Below, in pieces: positions 1-9,202 of a DNA stretch of 64,000 nt; the stretch's first letter is position 1; each line of letters begins with the position of its first letter. Below the pieces are notes generated by a model. It saw only the letters and a program-made list of their open reading frames with translations, was not told the origin of the DNA and searched no databases. The stretch is from Reyranella aquatilis (GTDB lineage Bacteria; Pseudomonadota; Alphaproteobacteria; Reyranellales; Reyranellaceae): NCBI RefSeq assembly GCF_020880995.1, contig NZ_JAJISD010000010.1, forward strand, positions 90,688-154,687, given 5' to 3'. Position numbers and translations under genes: made by a program.

Positions 1-1
1 C

Positions 2-916
2 GTGGAGGGCGAACTCTCGCGGCCCTCTCAGGTGGCCCTTCCGATCGCCGGCGCGGTCGGCGGAATGGTCGTGCCGGCGGCGATCTATGCCGCCCTGAAC
101 TGGTCCGATCCGGTGGCGCTCCGCGGCTGGGCGATCCCCGCGGCGACCGATATCGCCTTCTCCCTGGGCGTATTGGCGGCGCTCGGCAGCCGGGTGCCGC
201 TGGCCCTCAAGGTGTTCCTGACCACGCTGGCGATCGTCGATGACCTCGGCGCCATCCTGGTGATCGCGGTGTTCTACACCAGCGATCTGTCGATGCTGTC
301 GATCGTGGCGGCCGCCTTCTGCCTGCTCGTTCTGGCGGGGCTCAATCGTCTCGGCATACGCCGGCTCGCGCCCTATATCCTGATCGGTGCCGTGCTGTGG
401 GTCGCCGTCCTGAAGTCCGGCGTGCACGCGACCCTGGCCGGCGTCGCGCTCGCCATGTTCATCCCGCTGAAGTCGGCCGGCGAGGCCGACGGGGCGCGGC
501 CCGCGATCTGGCTCGAGCACGTCCTCAAGCCCTGGTCGGCCTGGTTCATCATGCCGGTTTTCGCCTTCGCCAACGCGGGCCTGCCCCTCGCGGGCCTGTC
601 CTTGTCGGCGCTGGCCGCGCCCATACCGCTCGGCATCCTGGCGGGACTGTTCATCGGCAAGCAGGTCGGCATCGTGCTGGGCGCCGGCCTGCTGATCGCG
701 CTCGGCCTTGCGTCGATGCCGGCGGGCGGATCGTGGCGCTCGCTGTACGGCGTCTCGATCCTCGGCGGCATCGGTTTCACGATGAGCCTGTTCATCGGCA
801 CGCTGGCCTTTCCCGATCCCCAGTTCGAATCGCAGGTTCGACTGGGCGTTCTTGCAGGTTCGCTGCTGTCGGCAATCGTGGGCTATCTGATCCTGAGACT
901 CGGCCCGCGTCCCTAG
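2..916 (+). CDS. nhaA: Na+/H+ antiporter NhaA, 5'-truncated by window edge
   Basis: Inner-membrane antiporter that exchanges cytoplasmic Na+ for external H+ and supports sodium and alkaline-pH tolerance. The visible 304 residues carry the family's ion-binding region: ATDIAF (Asp near visible residue 50) and IVDDLG (Asp pair near 80-81), matching D133 and D163/D164 of the E. coli protein. That alignment suggests roughly 80 N-terminal residues lie upstream of the window, so the GTG at the edge is not taken as the start. A glycine-rich late helix (GGIGFTMSLFIG) and several hydrophobic segments follow. Identity is secure; the gene is partial only because of the window boundary. Confidence 0.95.
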   Translation: MEGELSRPSQVALPIAGAVGGMVVPAAIYAALNWSDPVALRGWAIPAATDIAFSLGVLAALGSRVPLALKVFLTTLAIVDDLGAILVIAVFYTSDLSMLSIVAAAFCLLVLAGLNRLGIRRLAPYILIGAVLWVAVLKSGVHATLAGVALAMFIPLKSAGEADGARPAIWLEHVLKPWSAWFIMPVFAFANAGLPLAGLSLSALAAPIPLGILAGLFIGKQVGIVLGAGLLIALGLASMPAGGSWRSLYGVSILGGIGFTMSLFIGTLAFPDPQFESQVRLGVLAGSLLSAIVGYLILRLGPRP

Positions 917-952
917 ATTGCGCCGCGCGTTCGTCGCCCTATACTTTCGGTC

Positions 953-1459
953 ATGCGGCGGACCTCCTACGAACAGATGAACTGCTCGATCGCCTCGGCG
1001 CTCGACGTCGTCGGTGAGCCGTGGACGCTGCTGATCGTGCGCGACGCGTTCTACGGCGTGCGCCGCTTCGACGACTTCCAGGAGAATCTCGGCATCGCGC
1101 GCAACGTGCTGACCGCGCGGCTGAAGAAGCTGGTGGAGGCCGGCATCTTCCGCAAGACCGCGTATCGCCAGCGTCCGCTGCGCCACGAGTATCGCCTTAC
1201 CGAGAAGGGTGCGGCGCTGTTCACGGTGATCGTCGGGCTGAAGCAGTGGGGCGACCGCTTCGGCGCCGCCGCGCGCGGCGGCAAGCCGATGGAGCTGGTC
1301 GACCGTGCGGACAACCGGCCGCTCGATCCCGTTCTGATCGATGCGGCGAGCGGTCGTCGGCTGGAACTCACCAACGTGCGCGCCGTGGCGGGGCCCGGCG
1401 CGGACCAGGGCACGCGCACCTTTTTCGAACGCCTGGCGATCAACCGAACGGCGCGTTGA
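953..1459 (+). CDS. HxlR-family winged-helix transcriptional regulator
   Basis: A 168-residue DNA-binding regulator. Residues about 10-105 match the HxlR/MarR-like winged helix: CSIASALDVVGEPWTLLIVRD, then a region ending in LTARLKKLVEAGIF and a wing with RHEYRLTEKG. Cys11 sits where many HxlR proteins have a redox- or electrophile-sensing cysteine, but whether it senses anything here is not visible. The gene lies 36 bases after nhaA on the same strand and may share its message; a role in controlling nhaA is possible but unproven. The C-terminal 60 residues are not diagnostic. Family call is firm, target unknown. Confidence 0.88.
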   Translation: MRRTSYEQMNCSIASALDVVGEPWTLLIVRDAFYGVRRFDDFQENLGIARNVLTARLKKLVEAGIFRKTAYRQRPLRHEYRLTEKGAALFTVIVGLKQWGDRFGAAARGGKPMELVDRADNRPLDPVLIDAASGRRLELTNVRAVAGPGADQGTRTFFERLAINRTAR

Positions 1460-1464
1460 TCGCC

Positions 1465-1486
1465 GTCCTTCGCTTCGTTCAGGACG
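1465..1486. repeat. Dispersed 22-base imperfect palindrome, copy 1
   Basis: A 22-base sequence beginning GTCCTTCGCT and ending TTCAGGACG, with complementary GTCCT/AGGAC ends, lies just after the HxlR gene. An identical copy in the same orientation lies at 14223-14244, just after the GNAT gene. Two exact copies in intergenic positions at 3' gene ends suggest a small dispersed chromosomal repeat (REP-like). Function unknown. Confidence 0.6.
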
Positions 1487-1507
1487 ACAAGGGAAGCGTA
1501 GCAGCAG

Positions 1508-1696
1508 TCAGTCTTTCTGCTCCGGCTCCAGCCGCTTGCCGTCGAGCGTGCGTACGGTGCGTTCTGCCGTGTCCCTGTCGGCTTCTTTCTGCGCGCGAGT
1601 GCGGCCGAAGCGCCGGCGATTGGCGTCGGCTTCCGCTTCGCGTTCGCGCTTCGCCTTGTCCTTGCGGGCGCGTCGCAGGTTCACGATGTCGGCCAT
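1508..1696 (-). CDS. DUF4169-type small basic/charged protein
   Basis: A 62-residue, strongly charged protein starting MADIVNLRRARKDKAKRERE and rich in Arg, Lys, Glu and Ala, expected to be cytoplasmic and largely helical. The opening 'MADIVNLRRARK' resembles the small DUF4169 family of alphaproteobacteria, whose function is unknown. The ATG at 1694-1696 was chosen because it reads directly into this conserved opening; the much longer open frame upstream is an antisense shadow of the AsmA gene. The gene points away from the AsmA gene at 1778, so the 81-base gap between them should hold divergent promoters. Confidence 0.75.
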   Translation of the reverse strand: MADIVNLRRARKDKAKREREAEADANRRRFGRTRAQKEADRDTAERTVRTLDGKRLEPEQKD

Positions 1697-1777
1697 GGAT
1701 CGTTCCTCGATTTCTCTATGCCGCGCGTGGAGCCGATACGCTAGTGTTGAAGGCGAGCCGGACCGGGGAGGCCTGCC

Positions 1778-4700
1778 ATGACACCAACCACACGCAAGCG
1801 TCTCCTGATGGGCGGCGGCGGTTTCGTCGCCTTGCTCCTCGCCGGCCTCATCGCCGCGCCCGCTCTGGTAAACGTCAATTCCTACAAGCCGCTGATCGTC
1901 CAGCAGGTCAAGGCGGCGACCGGCCGCGACCTCGTGATCGACGGACCCATCTCGCTCTCGCTGCTGCCCACGCCGACCGTTTCCGTGACGGGCGTTAAGT
2001 TCTTCAATGCCGCCGGCTCGAAGAACGCCAACATGGTCGAGGTCAAGTCGGTCACGGTGCAGCCCTCGCTGCTTCCTCTGCTCGTCGGCCGGATCGAGGT
2101 GGGCGAGGTGACGCTGGTCGAGCCAAAGATCGTTCTGGAGATCAATGCCCAGGGCAAGCCGAACTGGGAGTTCGCGCCATCGGTCGCGGAAGCGAAGCCC
2201 GCCGCCGCCAAGCCCAGCTCGGCACGGCCGCTGTCGCTCGGTCGCCTGACCATCGACAACGGCACGCTGATCTTCAGCGATTCGAAGGCCGGCCTCTCCG
2301 TGGTCGGCGAAAAGGCGAACTTCTCGGCGTCGGTGGGGTCGATCGACGGACCCTATACGCTGGCCGGCGGCGCCACGGTGAACGGCGCCCCCCTGAAGAT
2401 CGACCTCGCGGTCGGCGCGCGCGGCGCCGACGGGCACACGGCCGATGTCTCGCTGGAGGCCGGCGGCGGAAAGCTCGGCTTCAAGGGCAAGCTGAGCGAA
2501 CTCGGGGCGGCGGCGCGAGTCGTCGGCGTCGCCTCCGTGTCCGCCGAATCGCTCACCACGTTCGTCGGCACGCTGGTGAAACTCGCCGGCCAGCCCGAGC
2601 CCATCCTGCCGCCGTTGCTCGCCGGCAAGTTCAGCTTCGACGGCGCCGTCGACCTGTCGCAGGCCGCCGTCTCCGCGCGCGACTTCAAGATGGCGCTCGG
2701 ACAGGACAGCGGATCCGGTTCGATCGCCGTCACGCTGAAGCCGAGGTCCGCGGTCGAGGGCAAGCTGGTGGTACCGAAGCTCGATCTCGACCGTTGGCTG
2801 GCGGCACTGCAGGCGCCTCCGTCCTCGACCGCGCCGGCCGCGGCGGCTGCACCGTCCGGGCCGGCCGCGCCCCAGGCCGCGACTCCTTCGACGGGCGCGA
2901 GCGCCCCGGGCGGCAGCCTGTTCGGCGACATCAACGCCAAGCTCGCCTTCGAGATCGGCGAACTGATCTACAACCGGCAGCCGGTCCGCAACGTGGCACT
3001 GGAACTCGAGGCCAAGGGCGGCGCCGTCGCGGTGCCGAAGCTCGCCGCGACCCTGCCCGGCGACATGGTGCTGCAGGCGCAGTCCACCCTGACCGGCGAC
3101 GCCGCGCGGCCCGGAGTCACCGGACAGTTCAGCCTGGTCGGGCCCAAGCTGCGCGAGACGCTGGCCTGGCTCGCCGTCGATGTTTCGTCCGTGCCGCCGT
3201 CCAAGCTGCAGAAGCTCAGCCTGCGCGGCCGCATGTCCTCCACCGGCGGCAACGTGCAGGTGAGCGACGCGGTCTTCGAACTCGACGACCTGAAGGGCAG
3301 CGGCGGCGTGACGGTGACCTTCAGTGTGCCGTTGTCCATCGTGACCAGCATCAATCTCGATACGCTCGACCTCGATTCCTTCCTGGCGAAGTCGCCATCG
3401 GCGCCGCAGGGCGCGGCGCCGTCGCCGGCCGCACCGGCCCGGGCGTCGGGGCCCGCCGCCGTCGGGCCGACGGTGGGACTGAAGGCGAAGGTCGCCCGGC
3501 TGATCTACAACAAGGAGACGGTCCAGGGCCTGGATGTCGACGTGGCGCTGCAGGGCAGCACGCTGCGCCTCAACGACATCAAGGTCTCGAATCTCGGAGG
3601 CGGGCGCCTCGCGGTGCGCGGCACGATCGCCAACTATTCGGCGCCGACGCCGCGGCCCGACGTCGCGTTCAATTTCGAGGCGCCAGACCTCAGCCGGGTG
3701 CTGAAGGTCGCGGGCACCACGGCGCCGTCGGACCTCGGCGCGGTGAGCGCCAGCGGCGGCATCGCGGGCAGCCTCGAGCAGCTCACCCTGCGCGACGTCG
3801 CGGTGAGCATGGCGGGCCAGAGCGTCAAGGCGACCGGTACCCTGGCGCTGCCGGGCGCGTCCAAGGGCGCGCCGCAATCGGCAAGCTACAAGGGCAACCT
3901 CGTGCTCAACGGCCAGTCGCTCGACGGCTCGATCGACGCCAGGCTGACCGGCCGGACGACCGTCAACGCCGACCTGCGCGCCACCATGCTCGACCTCGAG
4001 CGGATCGGCGGCAGCGGCGGGGGAAGCGCGGCGCAGCGGCCCGCGGGCCGCGGGCAGGCGGCCGCGGCCAAGCCGATCGACACCGGGCCCCTGCGCAGCA
4101 TGGACGGTTCGCTGAAGCTGGCCGCCGGCACCTTGATCAGCGGGCCGATGCGCATCGGCAACGCCGAACTCGCTGCCACGCTCAAGGACGGCATCCTCAC
4201 GGTGCAGCAGTTCAAGGGCTCGCTGTTCGGCGGCTCGCTGGCCATGGCGGGCACCGTGAACGCCACGCAACCCGCGCTCTCCTTCGATTTCCGCGGCGAT
4301 GCCACCAACATCTTCCTGGGCCAGATGCTGCGCAGCACCTCGGGCACCAACGAGTTCGGCAGCGCCATCAAGGTGACCGTCGACGGCAAGCTGAACGCCA
4401 CCGGAATCACGGTGCGCGGCGGCGGCACGACGGCGGACCAGATCCGCGCCTCGATGGCCGGCGGCGCCCAGCTCGGCGGTCATATCTTTATCGGCGCCGA
4501 CAAGGCGCTGCAGATGCTGGGCTCGATGGCGGCGGGCGCCGCCAGCACGGTGATCGACCAGACGCTGGGCAACATGCTGGGCGCGATCGGCCAGCGCGGC
4601 ATGTCGCCCACCAGCATGCTGAACGCGATCTCGCTGGTGCTGAACCGCTTCGTGAACCACGACAGCCCGATTTCGGGCCATATCGACATCGCGGGCGGGG

Positions 4701-5011
4701 TGCTGACCGACCGGGGCCTCGCAGTGCAGGGCAATCGCGCGACGGCACGGATTTCCACGCGCACCAATCTCGTCGCCTCGACCACCGATACGACGGTGAA
4801 TTTCTACATCGCCGAGGATGGGTCCGCGCCCTATCTGATCACGAGCGCGCGCGGCTCAATGTCCTCGCCGTCGCTCAACGTCTCGCGCGGCACTGCCAAG
4901 GACCCCCCGGGCATGATCAGCACCCTGCCGGGCGTCCAGCAGCTCGAGCAGGTGCCGCGGTCCATCATCCCCAACATCCCGATCCCCATCCCCAACATCT
5001 TCGGTCGCTGA
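1778..5011 (+). CDS. AsmA-family protein (outer-membrane lipid/assembly factor)
   Basis: A 1077-residue protein of the AsmA group, inner-membrane-anchored proteins with very long periplasmic beta-rich domains, linked in other bacteria to outer-membrane biogenesis and phospholipid transport. One membrane helix lies at about residues 10-30. It is followed by the typical AsmA N-terminal block (VNSYKPLIVQQVKAATGRDL, then LLPTPTVSVTGVKF), long beta-rich repeats interrupted by Ala/Pro linkers near residues 345-385 and 545-565, and the conserved AsmA C-terminal domain. The tail ends in a Pro-Ile motif, IPNIPIPIPNIFGR. A GGGGAG ribosome site precedes the ATG. The nitroreductase gene starts 10 bases after its stop. 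Confidence 0.9.
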   Translation: MTPTTRKRLLMGGGGFVALLLAGLIAAPALVNVNSYKPLIVQQVKAATGRDLVIDGPISLSLLPTPTVSVTGVKFFNAAGSKNANMVEVKSVTVQPSLLPLLVGRIEVGEVTLVEPKIVLEINAQGKPNWEFAPSVAEAKPAAAKPSSARPLSLGRLTIDNGTLIFSDSKAGLSVVGEKANFSASVGSIDGPYTLAGGATVNGAPLKIDLAVGARGADGHTADVSLEAGGGKLGFKGKLSELGAAARVVGVASVSAESLTTFVGTLVKLAGQPEPILPPLLAGKFSFDGAVDLSQAAVSARDFKMALGQDSGSGSIAVTLKPRSAVEGKLVVPKLDLDRWLAALQAPPSSTAPAAAAAPSGPAAPQAATPSTGASAPGGSLFGDINAKLAFEIGELIYNRQPVRNVALELEAKGGAVAVPKLAATLPGDMVLQAQSTLTGDAARPGVTGQFSLVGPKLRETLAWLAVDVSSVPPSKLQKLSLRGRMSSTGGNVQVSDAVFELDDLKGSGGVTVTFSVPLSIVTSINLDTLDLDSFLAKSPSAPQGAAPSPAAPARASGPAAVGPTVGLKAKVARLIYNKETVQGLDVDVALQGSTLRLNDIKVSNLGGGRLAVRGTIANYSAPTPRPDVAFNFEAPDLSRVLKVAGTTAPSDLGAVSASGGIAGSLEQLTLRDVAVSMAGQSVKATGTLALPGASKGAPQSASYKGNLVLNGQSLDGSIDARLTGRTTVNADLRATMLDLERIGGSGGGSAAQRPAGRGQAAAAKPIDTGPLRSMDGSLKLAAGTLISGPMRIGNAELAATLKDGILTVQQFKGSLFGGSLAMAGTVNATQPALSFDFRGDATNIFLGQMLRSTSGTNEFGSAIKVTVDGKLNATGITVRGGGTTADQIRASMAGGAQLGGHIFIGADKALQMLGSMAAGAASTVIDQTLGNMLGAIGQRGMSPTSMLNAISLVLNRFVNHDSPISGHIDIAGGVLTDRGLAVQGNRATARISTRTNLVASTTDTTVNFYIAEDGSAPYLITSARGSMSSPSLNVSRGTAKDPPGMISTLPGVQQLEQVPRSIIPNIPIPIPNIFGR

Positions 5012-5020
5012 GGAGTAGCC

Positions 5021-5851
5021 GTGCTCGATCGTCTCAAGTCCGTCCTGAAGGCGCGGTTCGGTTCCGCGCCGGCGCTGAACGAGGCGCCGCGGGGCGTCGA
5101 GGTCCTGGCCGAGATGGCCAACCGGCGCGTGGTGCGCCGCTATTCTGACCGGCCGCTCGATCCCGCGCTGCTCGACACGCTCTGCGCGGTGGCGTTGTCG
5201 GCGCCCTCCAAGAGTGACCTGCAGCAGGCCGACATCGTGATCGTCACCGACAAGGCCCAGCGGGAAAAGCTCCAGGCCCTCATTCCGGAGAACCCCTGGG
5301 CGGCGGCCGGCCCGGCGCTGCTGGTCTTCTGCGCCAACAATCGCCGCCACCGGCTGCTGTTCGAATGGCGTGGCCGTCCGTTCGTGAACGACCATCTCGA
5401 CCCGTTCTTCAATGCCGCCGTCGATGCCGGCATCGCGCTCGCCACCTTCATCGCCGCCGCCGACCGCGTCGGCCTCGGGACCTGCCCGATCAGCCAGATC
5501 CGCAACCAGGCCGCTCAGGTTTCGGACGTGCTGGGCCTGCCGCAGCATGTTTTTCCGGTTGCCGGGCTCGGCGTGGGCTGGCCGTCCTTCGAGGGGGTGA
5601 TGAGTCCCCGGCTCGGGCTGGACGTGTCGATTCACCGTGACCGCTACGACGAGACCGGGCTGCGGGAGAAGATCGAGGCCTACGACCGGCGGCGCAACGA
5701 GACCCAGCCCTACAAATCCCAGCGGTTCGTGGATAAATTCGGCGAAGACCCCGCCTATGGCTGGTCGGAAGACAAGGCGCGGCAATATTCGGTGCCGGAG
5801 CGGGCCGATTTCGGCGCATTCGTGCGCACCAAGGGCTTCAGGCTCGACTGA
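5021..5851 (+). CDS. Nitroreductase-family FMN oxidoreductase
   Basis: A 276-residue protein of the FMN-dependent nitroreductase superfamily. These enzymes use NAD(P)H to reduce nitro compounds, quinones or related substrates; the natural substrate here is not evident. The N-terminal FMN phosphate-binding element is seen as NRRVVRRYSDRPLD (residues about 33-46), followed by LCAVALSAPSKSDLQQ. The later core GIALATFIAAADRVGLGTCPI and FPVAGLGVGWP is typical of the family. The GTG start is supported by AGGAG nine bases upstream. It lies 9 bases after the AsmA stop, so the two are probably co-transcribed. The 3' end overlaps the convergent ribbon-helix-helix gene by 14 bases. Confidence 0.88.
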   Translation: MLDRLKSVLKARFGSAPALNEAPRGVEVLAEMANRRVVRRYSDRPLDPALLDTLCAVALSAPSKSDLQQADIVIVTDKAQREKLQALIPENPWAAAGPALLVFCANNRRHRLLFEWRGRPFVNDHLDPFFNAAVDAGIALATFIAAADRVGLGTCPISQIRNQAAQVSDVLGLPQHVFPVAGLGVGWPSFEGVMSPRLGLDVSIHRDRYDETGLREKIEAYDRRRNETQPYKSQRFVDKFGEDPAYGWSEDKARQYSVPERADFGAFVRTKGFRLD

Positions 5852-6062
5852 TCGTGCGCCGCTTAAGTTCCTCGAGCACGTAGAGCCGCAGCGCGCTCGA
5901 CAGGTTTCCGCCGGTGCCGGCCCGGGCATGGTCGATCTGGGCGACCAGGGCGTTCAACGGCAGTCCGCGCTCCCCGGACAGGGTCTGAAGCTCGGCCCAG
6001 AAGGCATCTTCCAGCGAGATGCTGGTGCGATGGCCATCGATGGTGACCGACCGTTTGCGCAT
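5838..6062 (-). CDS. Ribbon-helix-helix domain protein (RHH_4-like)
   Basis: A 74-residue protein starting MRKRSVTIDGHRTSISLEDA, matching the small ribbon-helix-helix family in which a beta strand (SVTIDGHRTSI) is followed by two helices and FWAELQ. RHH proteins bind DNA as dimers, but no operator or target is visible. No partner toxin is adjacent, so a toxin-antitoxin role is not supported. The ATG at 6060-6062 starts directly at the domain; longer in-frame starts run towards typA and would overlap its promoter. The gene is divergent from typA and overlaps the nitroreductase 3' end. Confidence 0.8.
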   Translation of the reverse strand: MRKRSVTIDGHRTSISLEDAFWAELQTLSGERGLPLNALVAQIDHARAGTGGNLSSALRLYVLEELKRRTISRA

Positions 6063-6178
6063 GGCCGGACTGTGACAGCGGCCCATGGCAGCGGCAAGAC
6101 GCCTCTCTCCCTGCCTTGCCGCCGTCACAGAGCGTGCGTATAAGCGCGCCCAATCCAACCCCCTCCGGACAAATCATC

Positions 6179-8008
6179 ATGGATATCCGCAACGTCGCGA
6201 TCATCGCGCACGTCGACCATGGCAAGACCACTCTGGTCGATTGCCTGCTGAAGCAGAGCGGCACTTTCCGCGAGAACCAGCAGGTGGCCGAGCGCGCCAT
6301 GGACTCGAACGACCTCGAGCGCGAGCGGGGTATCACCATCCTCGCCAAGGCGACCTCGGTGGAATGGCGCGGCACGCGCATCAACATCGTCGACACGCCC
6401 GGCCACGCCGATTTCGGCGGCGAGGTCGAGCGCATCCTGTCGATGGTCGACGGCGTGGTGCTGCTGGTCGATGCGGCCGAAGGCCCGCTGCCGCAGACCA
6501 AGTTCGTGCTGGGCAAGGCGCTGCGCCTCGGCCTGAAGCCGATCGTGCTGATCAACAAGGTCGATCGCTCGGACGCCCGTGCCCATGAAGTCCACGACGA
6601 GGTCTTCGACCTGTTCTCGGCGCTCGAAGCGTCCGACGAGCAGCTCGACTTCCCCACGCTCTTCGCGTCGGCCCGCCAGGGCTGGGCCGCGACCTCGCTG
6701 GAGGCCGAGCACACGGACATGACGCCACTCTTCGAGCTGCTGGTGAACCATGTACCGGCGCCGAAGATCGACCCGGATCCCGCCTTCCGCATGCTGGTGA
6801 CGACGCTCGAGGCCGACAACTTTCTCGGCCGCATCCTGACCGGCCGCATCCTGTCGGGCTCGATCAAGCCCAACACGATGGTCAAGGCGCTGGGCCGCGA
6901 CGGCAAGGAGCTCGAGCAGACCCGCATCACGCGCATCCTGGCATTCCGTGGTCTCGAGCGCGTGGCGCTTGAATCGGCGGAAGCGGGCGATATCGTCGCC
7001 ATTGCCGGCATGAAGGTCGCGACCGTGGCCGACACGCTGGGCGACCTCACGATCTCCGAGCCGATCACCTCGCAGCCGATCGATCCGCCGACGCTCGCCA
7101 TGACCTTCATGGTGAACGACTCGCCGCTGGCCGGCCGCGAGGGCGACAAGGTCACGACCCGGATGATCCGCGCGCGCCTGATGCGCGAGGCCGAGGGCAA
7201 CGTGGCGATCCGCGTCACCGACACCGAGAACGCCGATTCGTACGAAGTCGCGGGTCGCGGCGAACTGCAGCTTGGCGTGCTGATCGAGACGATGCGCCGC
7301 GAGGGCTTCGAGCTCGCGGTCGGCCGCCCGAAGGTGCTGTTCAAGACCGATCCGGTCACCGGCCAGCGGCTGGAGCCGATCGAGGAAGTCGTGATCGACG
7401 TTGACGACGCCTATACCGGCGCCGTCGTCGAGCAGATTTCGCTGCGCAAGGGTGAGCTGCAGGACATGCGCCCGTCCGGCGCCGGCAAGACCCGCCTGGT
7501 GTTCTACGCCCCGTCGCGCGGCCTGATCGGCTATCACGGCGAGTTCCTGACCGACACGCGCGGCACGGGCGTGATGAATCGCCTGTTCCACGAATACGGT
7601 CCCTATCGCGGCCCGATCGCCGGCCGCCGCAACGGCGCGCTGATCGCCAACGAAGAGGGCATCTCGGTCGCCTACGCGATGTGGAAGCTCGAGGATCGCG
7701 GCCCGATGTTCATCGAGCCCGGCGTGCCCGTATACATGGGCATGATCATCGGCGAGCACAGCCGCGGCACCGATCTCGAGATCAACGTGCTTAAGGGCAA
7801 GCAGCTCACCAACATCCGTGCTGCGGGCAAGGACGAGGCGGTCCGCCTCACGCCCCCGCGCAAGATGTCGCTCGAGCAGGCGATCGCGTATATCGAGGAC
7901 GACGAACTCGTCGAGATCACCCCGAAATCGATCCGGCTCCGCAAGCGGTTCCTCAATCTCGAGGATCGCAAGCGGGCCAAGAAGCAGGCCGCTGCGGCGG
8001 CGGAGTAA
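6179..8008 (+). CDS. typA: Ribosome-associated translational GTPase TypA/BipA
   Basis: A 609-residue translation-factor GTPase that binds the 70S ribosome and aids ribosome assembly and stress or cold adaptation. GTPase motifs are clear: AHVDHGKTTL (residues 10-19), DTPGH (72-76) and NKVD (126-129). EF-G-like domains and the BipA-specific C-terminal domain follow, including APSRGLIGYHGEFLTDTRGTG and the basic tail RKRFLNLEDRKRAKK. The length is that expected for TypA. The ATG at 6179 gives the conserved opening MDIRNVAIIAHVDHG, so the upstream 21-codon extension was rejected. The Ala-rich gene at 8020 follows 11 bases later and is probably co-transcribed. Confidence 0.97.
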   Translation: MDIRNVAIIAHVDHGKTTLVDCLLKQSGTFRENQQVAERAMDSNDLERERGITILAKATSVEWRGTRINIVDTPGHADFGGEVERILSMVDGVVLLVDAAEGPLPQTKFVLGKALRLGLKPIVLINKVDRSDARAHEVHDEVFDLFSALEASDEQLDFPTLFASARQGWAATSLEAEHTDMTPLFELLVNHVPAPKIDPDPAFRMLVTTLEADNFLGRILTGRILSGSIKPNTMVKALGRDGKELEQTRITRILAFRGLERVALESAEAGDIVAIAGMKVATVADTLGDLTISEPITSQPIDPPTLAMTFMVNDSPLAGREGDKVTTRMIRARLMREAEGNVAIRVTDTENADSYEVAGRGELQLGVLIETMRREGFELAVGRPKVLFKTDPVTGQRLEPIEEVVIDVDDAYTGAVVEQISLRKGELQDMRPSGAGKTRLVFYAPSRGLIGYHGEFLTDTRGTGVMNRLFHEYGPYRGPIAGRRNGALIANEEGISVAYAMWKLEDRGPMFIEPGVPVYMGMIIGEHSRGTDLEINVLKGKQLTNIRAAGKDEAVRLTPPRKMSLEQAIAYIEDDELVEITPKSIRLRKRFLNLEDRKRAKKQAAAAAE

Positions 8009-8019
8009 AGAAAAGGACC

Positions 8020-8421
8020 ATGAGCGGAAGGAACGTGGATTTCGGCGATCGCCTGGCGACCGCCGCGGCGGCCAAGCAGGCCTTGCTCGAGAAGGCAAAG
8101 GCCAAGGCTAACGATCCGGAACTCCTCAAGAAGCAGGCCGAGCGCGCTGCCGTCGCGGCGGCTCGCGAAGCCCGCGAGGCCGAGCGCCGGGAAGCCAGGA
8201 GGGCCGAGGAGGCGCGGATCGCGGCCGAGCGTGAGGCTGCCCGGATTGCCGCCGAAGAGGCTGCCGCCGCCGCAGCCGCGGAGGCCGCCGCAGCGGCGGC
8301 TGCCGCCGAGGCCGAGCGCCTGGCCCGCCGCAAGGCCAAGCCGGTGCTGACCGAGGCCGAGCAGAAGGCCGCTCGCGACGCCCGTTACGCCGCCCGCAAG
8401 GCGCGTAGGAACAAGCGTTAG
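8020..8421 (+). CDS. Ala/Arg/Glu-rich helical protein (DUF6481-like)
   Basis: A 133-residue protein made mostly of Ala, Arg, Lys and Glu. After the opening MSGRNVDFGDRLATAAAAKQ it forms one long predicted charged helix or coiled coil (about residues 25-105) with blocks of consecutive alanines, ending in a basic tail ARKARRNKR. It resembles the DUF6481 group of alphaproteobacterial proteins, which have no assigned function. It has no signal peptide or membrane segment, so it is likely cytoplasmic and possibly nucleic-acid or ribosome associated. That idea is inference from charge and from its place 11 bases after typA. Confidence 0.72.
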   Translation: MSGRNVDFGDRLATAAAAKQALLEKAKAKANDPELLKKQAERAAVAAAREAREAERREARRAEEARIAAEREAARIAAEEAAAAAAAEAAAAAAAAEAERLARRKAKPVLTEAEQKAARDARYAARKARRNKR

Positions 8422-8521
8422 TTCGCTCGTCTCGCTTCAATCGAAGCGATGACCCCTCCGTCTGCGTAAGGCGCCAACCCCTGCCAATCTGAATGGGGAG
8501 GTGCCCCGCAGGGGCGACGGG

Positions 8522-9202
8522 TCAGAGAGTGCCGCCCGTGAGCGACGCGCGCTGGCTGATTTCGATGTGGTTGCCGTCGGGATCGCAGACGAACGCGTAG
8601 CGCACCGTGTCGCCCAGTACGCGCGGTTCGCCGCCCGAGGTGCCGCCGCGTTCGAGGATGCCGGCATACTCGGCGAGACAATCCCACACCTGCACCGTCA
8701 TGTAGCGATAGCCGGGGCCGCGCCACTGGCCGACCGCGCTCTCGACCTTGCCCTTTTCCGCCACCACGACCAGCGAGTCGCCGCAGCGATAGCGGCCCTC
8801 GCCGGCGCGCTCGAACTGCATGGCGTGCGTCCAGAACCGGTCATGGGCGGCCGGATCGTTGACCCTGAGCAGGATCGCGATGCCCTCGACGCCGTTCAGG
8901 CCCTTCGGCACCAGCGTCACCTTGTTGCCGTCGGGATCGGCCAGCGCCTGCGGTGCGGTCAGCCCCTCTCGCGCGATTTCCAGGCCGACGATGCCCGAGG
9001 GCGGCGCGTCGGGGAGCGGCCCGCGCGAATGGTTCATCTTCAGGATCGAGCCGTTCATGTGGTGGCGGTGCTGCTGCATGCCGCCGCCCAGCTTGCCCAT
9101 GTGGTCGTAGGGCAGGCCGACGGTCTGTTGCCAGAAGGCGAGCTGGTCGTCGCGGTTGGTCGAGAAGAGGCCGATGTCGAGGTGCTGCTTGGCGAGGTCC
9201 AT
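8522..9202 (-). CDS. VOC (glyoxalase/dioxygenase-fold) protein
   Basis: A 226-residue protein with two vicinal-oxygen-chelate modules. The first opens LDIGLFSTNRDDQLAFWQQTVG, and the second ends with the typical VRYAFVCDPDGNHIEISQR. Metal-coordinating residues of the fold are plausible: His near the first strand and Glu in HIEIS. The reaction cannot be told from sequence; the fold covers glyoxalases, ring-cleaving dioxygenases and antibiotic-resistance proteins. The ATG at 9200-9202 was chosen because it begins at the first beta strand (MDLAKQHLDIGLFS); upstream sequence in the longer frame is basic and unlike the family. Confidence 0.85.
   Translation of the reverse strand: MDLAKQHLDIGLFSTNRDDQLAFWQQTVGLPYDHMGKLGGGMQQHRHHMNGSILKMNHSRGPLPDAPPSGIVGLEIAREGLTAPQALADPDGNKVTLVPKGLNGVEGIAILLRVNDPAAHDRFWTHAMQFERAGEGRYRCGDSLVVVAEKGKVESAVGQWRGPGYRYMTVQVWDCLAEYAGILERGGTSGGEPRVLGDTVRYAFVCDPDGNHIEISQRASLTGGTL

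Noticed and set aside
1508..4681. 1057-codon minus-strand open frame
   Set aside because: Only its last 62 codons form a recognisable protein; the rest is an antisense shadow of the AsmA gene, with Gly/Arg/His-rich composition produced by high third-position GC.
5838..6062. Antitoxin half of a toxin-antitoxin pair
   Set aside because: The ribbon-helix-helix protein has no small toxin gene beside it; both neighbours are a nitroreductase and typA.
8422..8521. Small hairpins after the Ala-rich gene (GCTTC/GAAGC and TGCCCC/GGGGCG)
   Set aside because: Short stems without a U-run and separated by unpaired sequence; not convincing as a terminator or a repeat.
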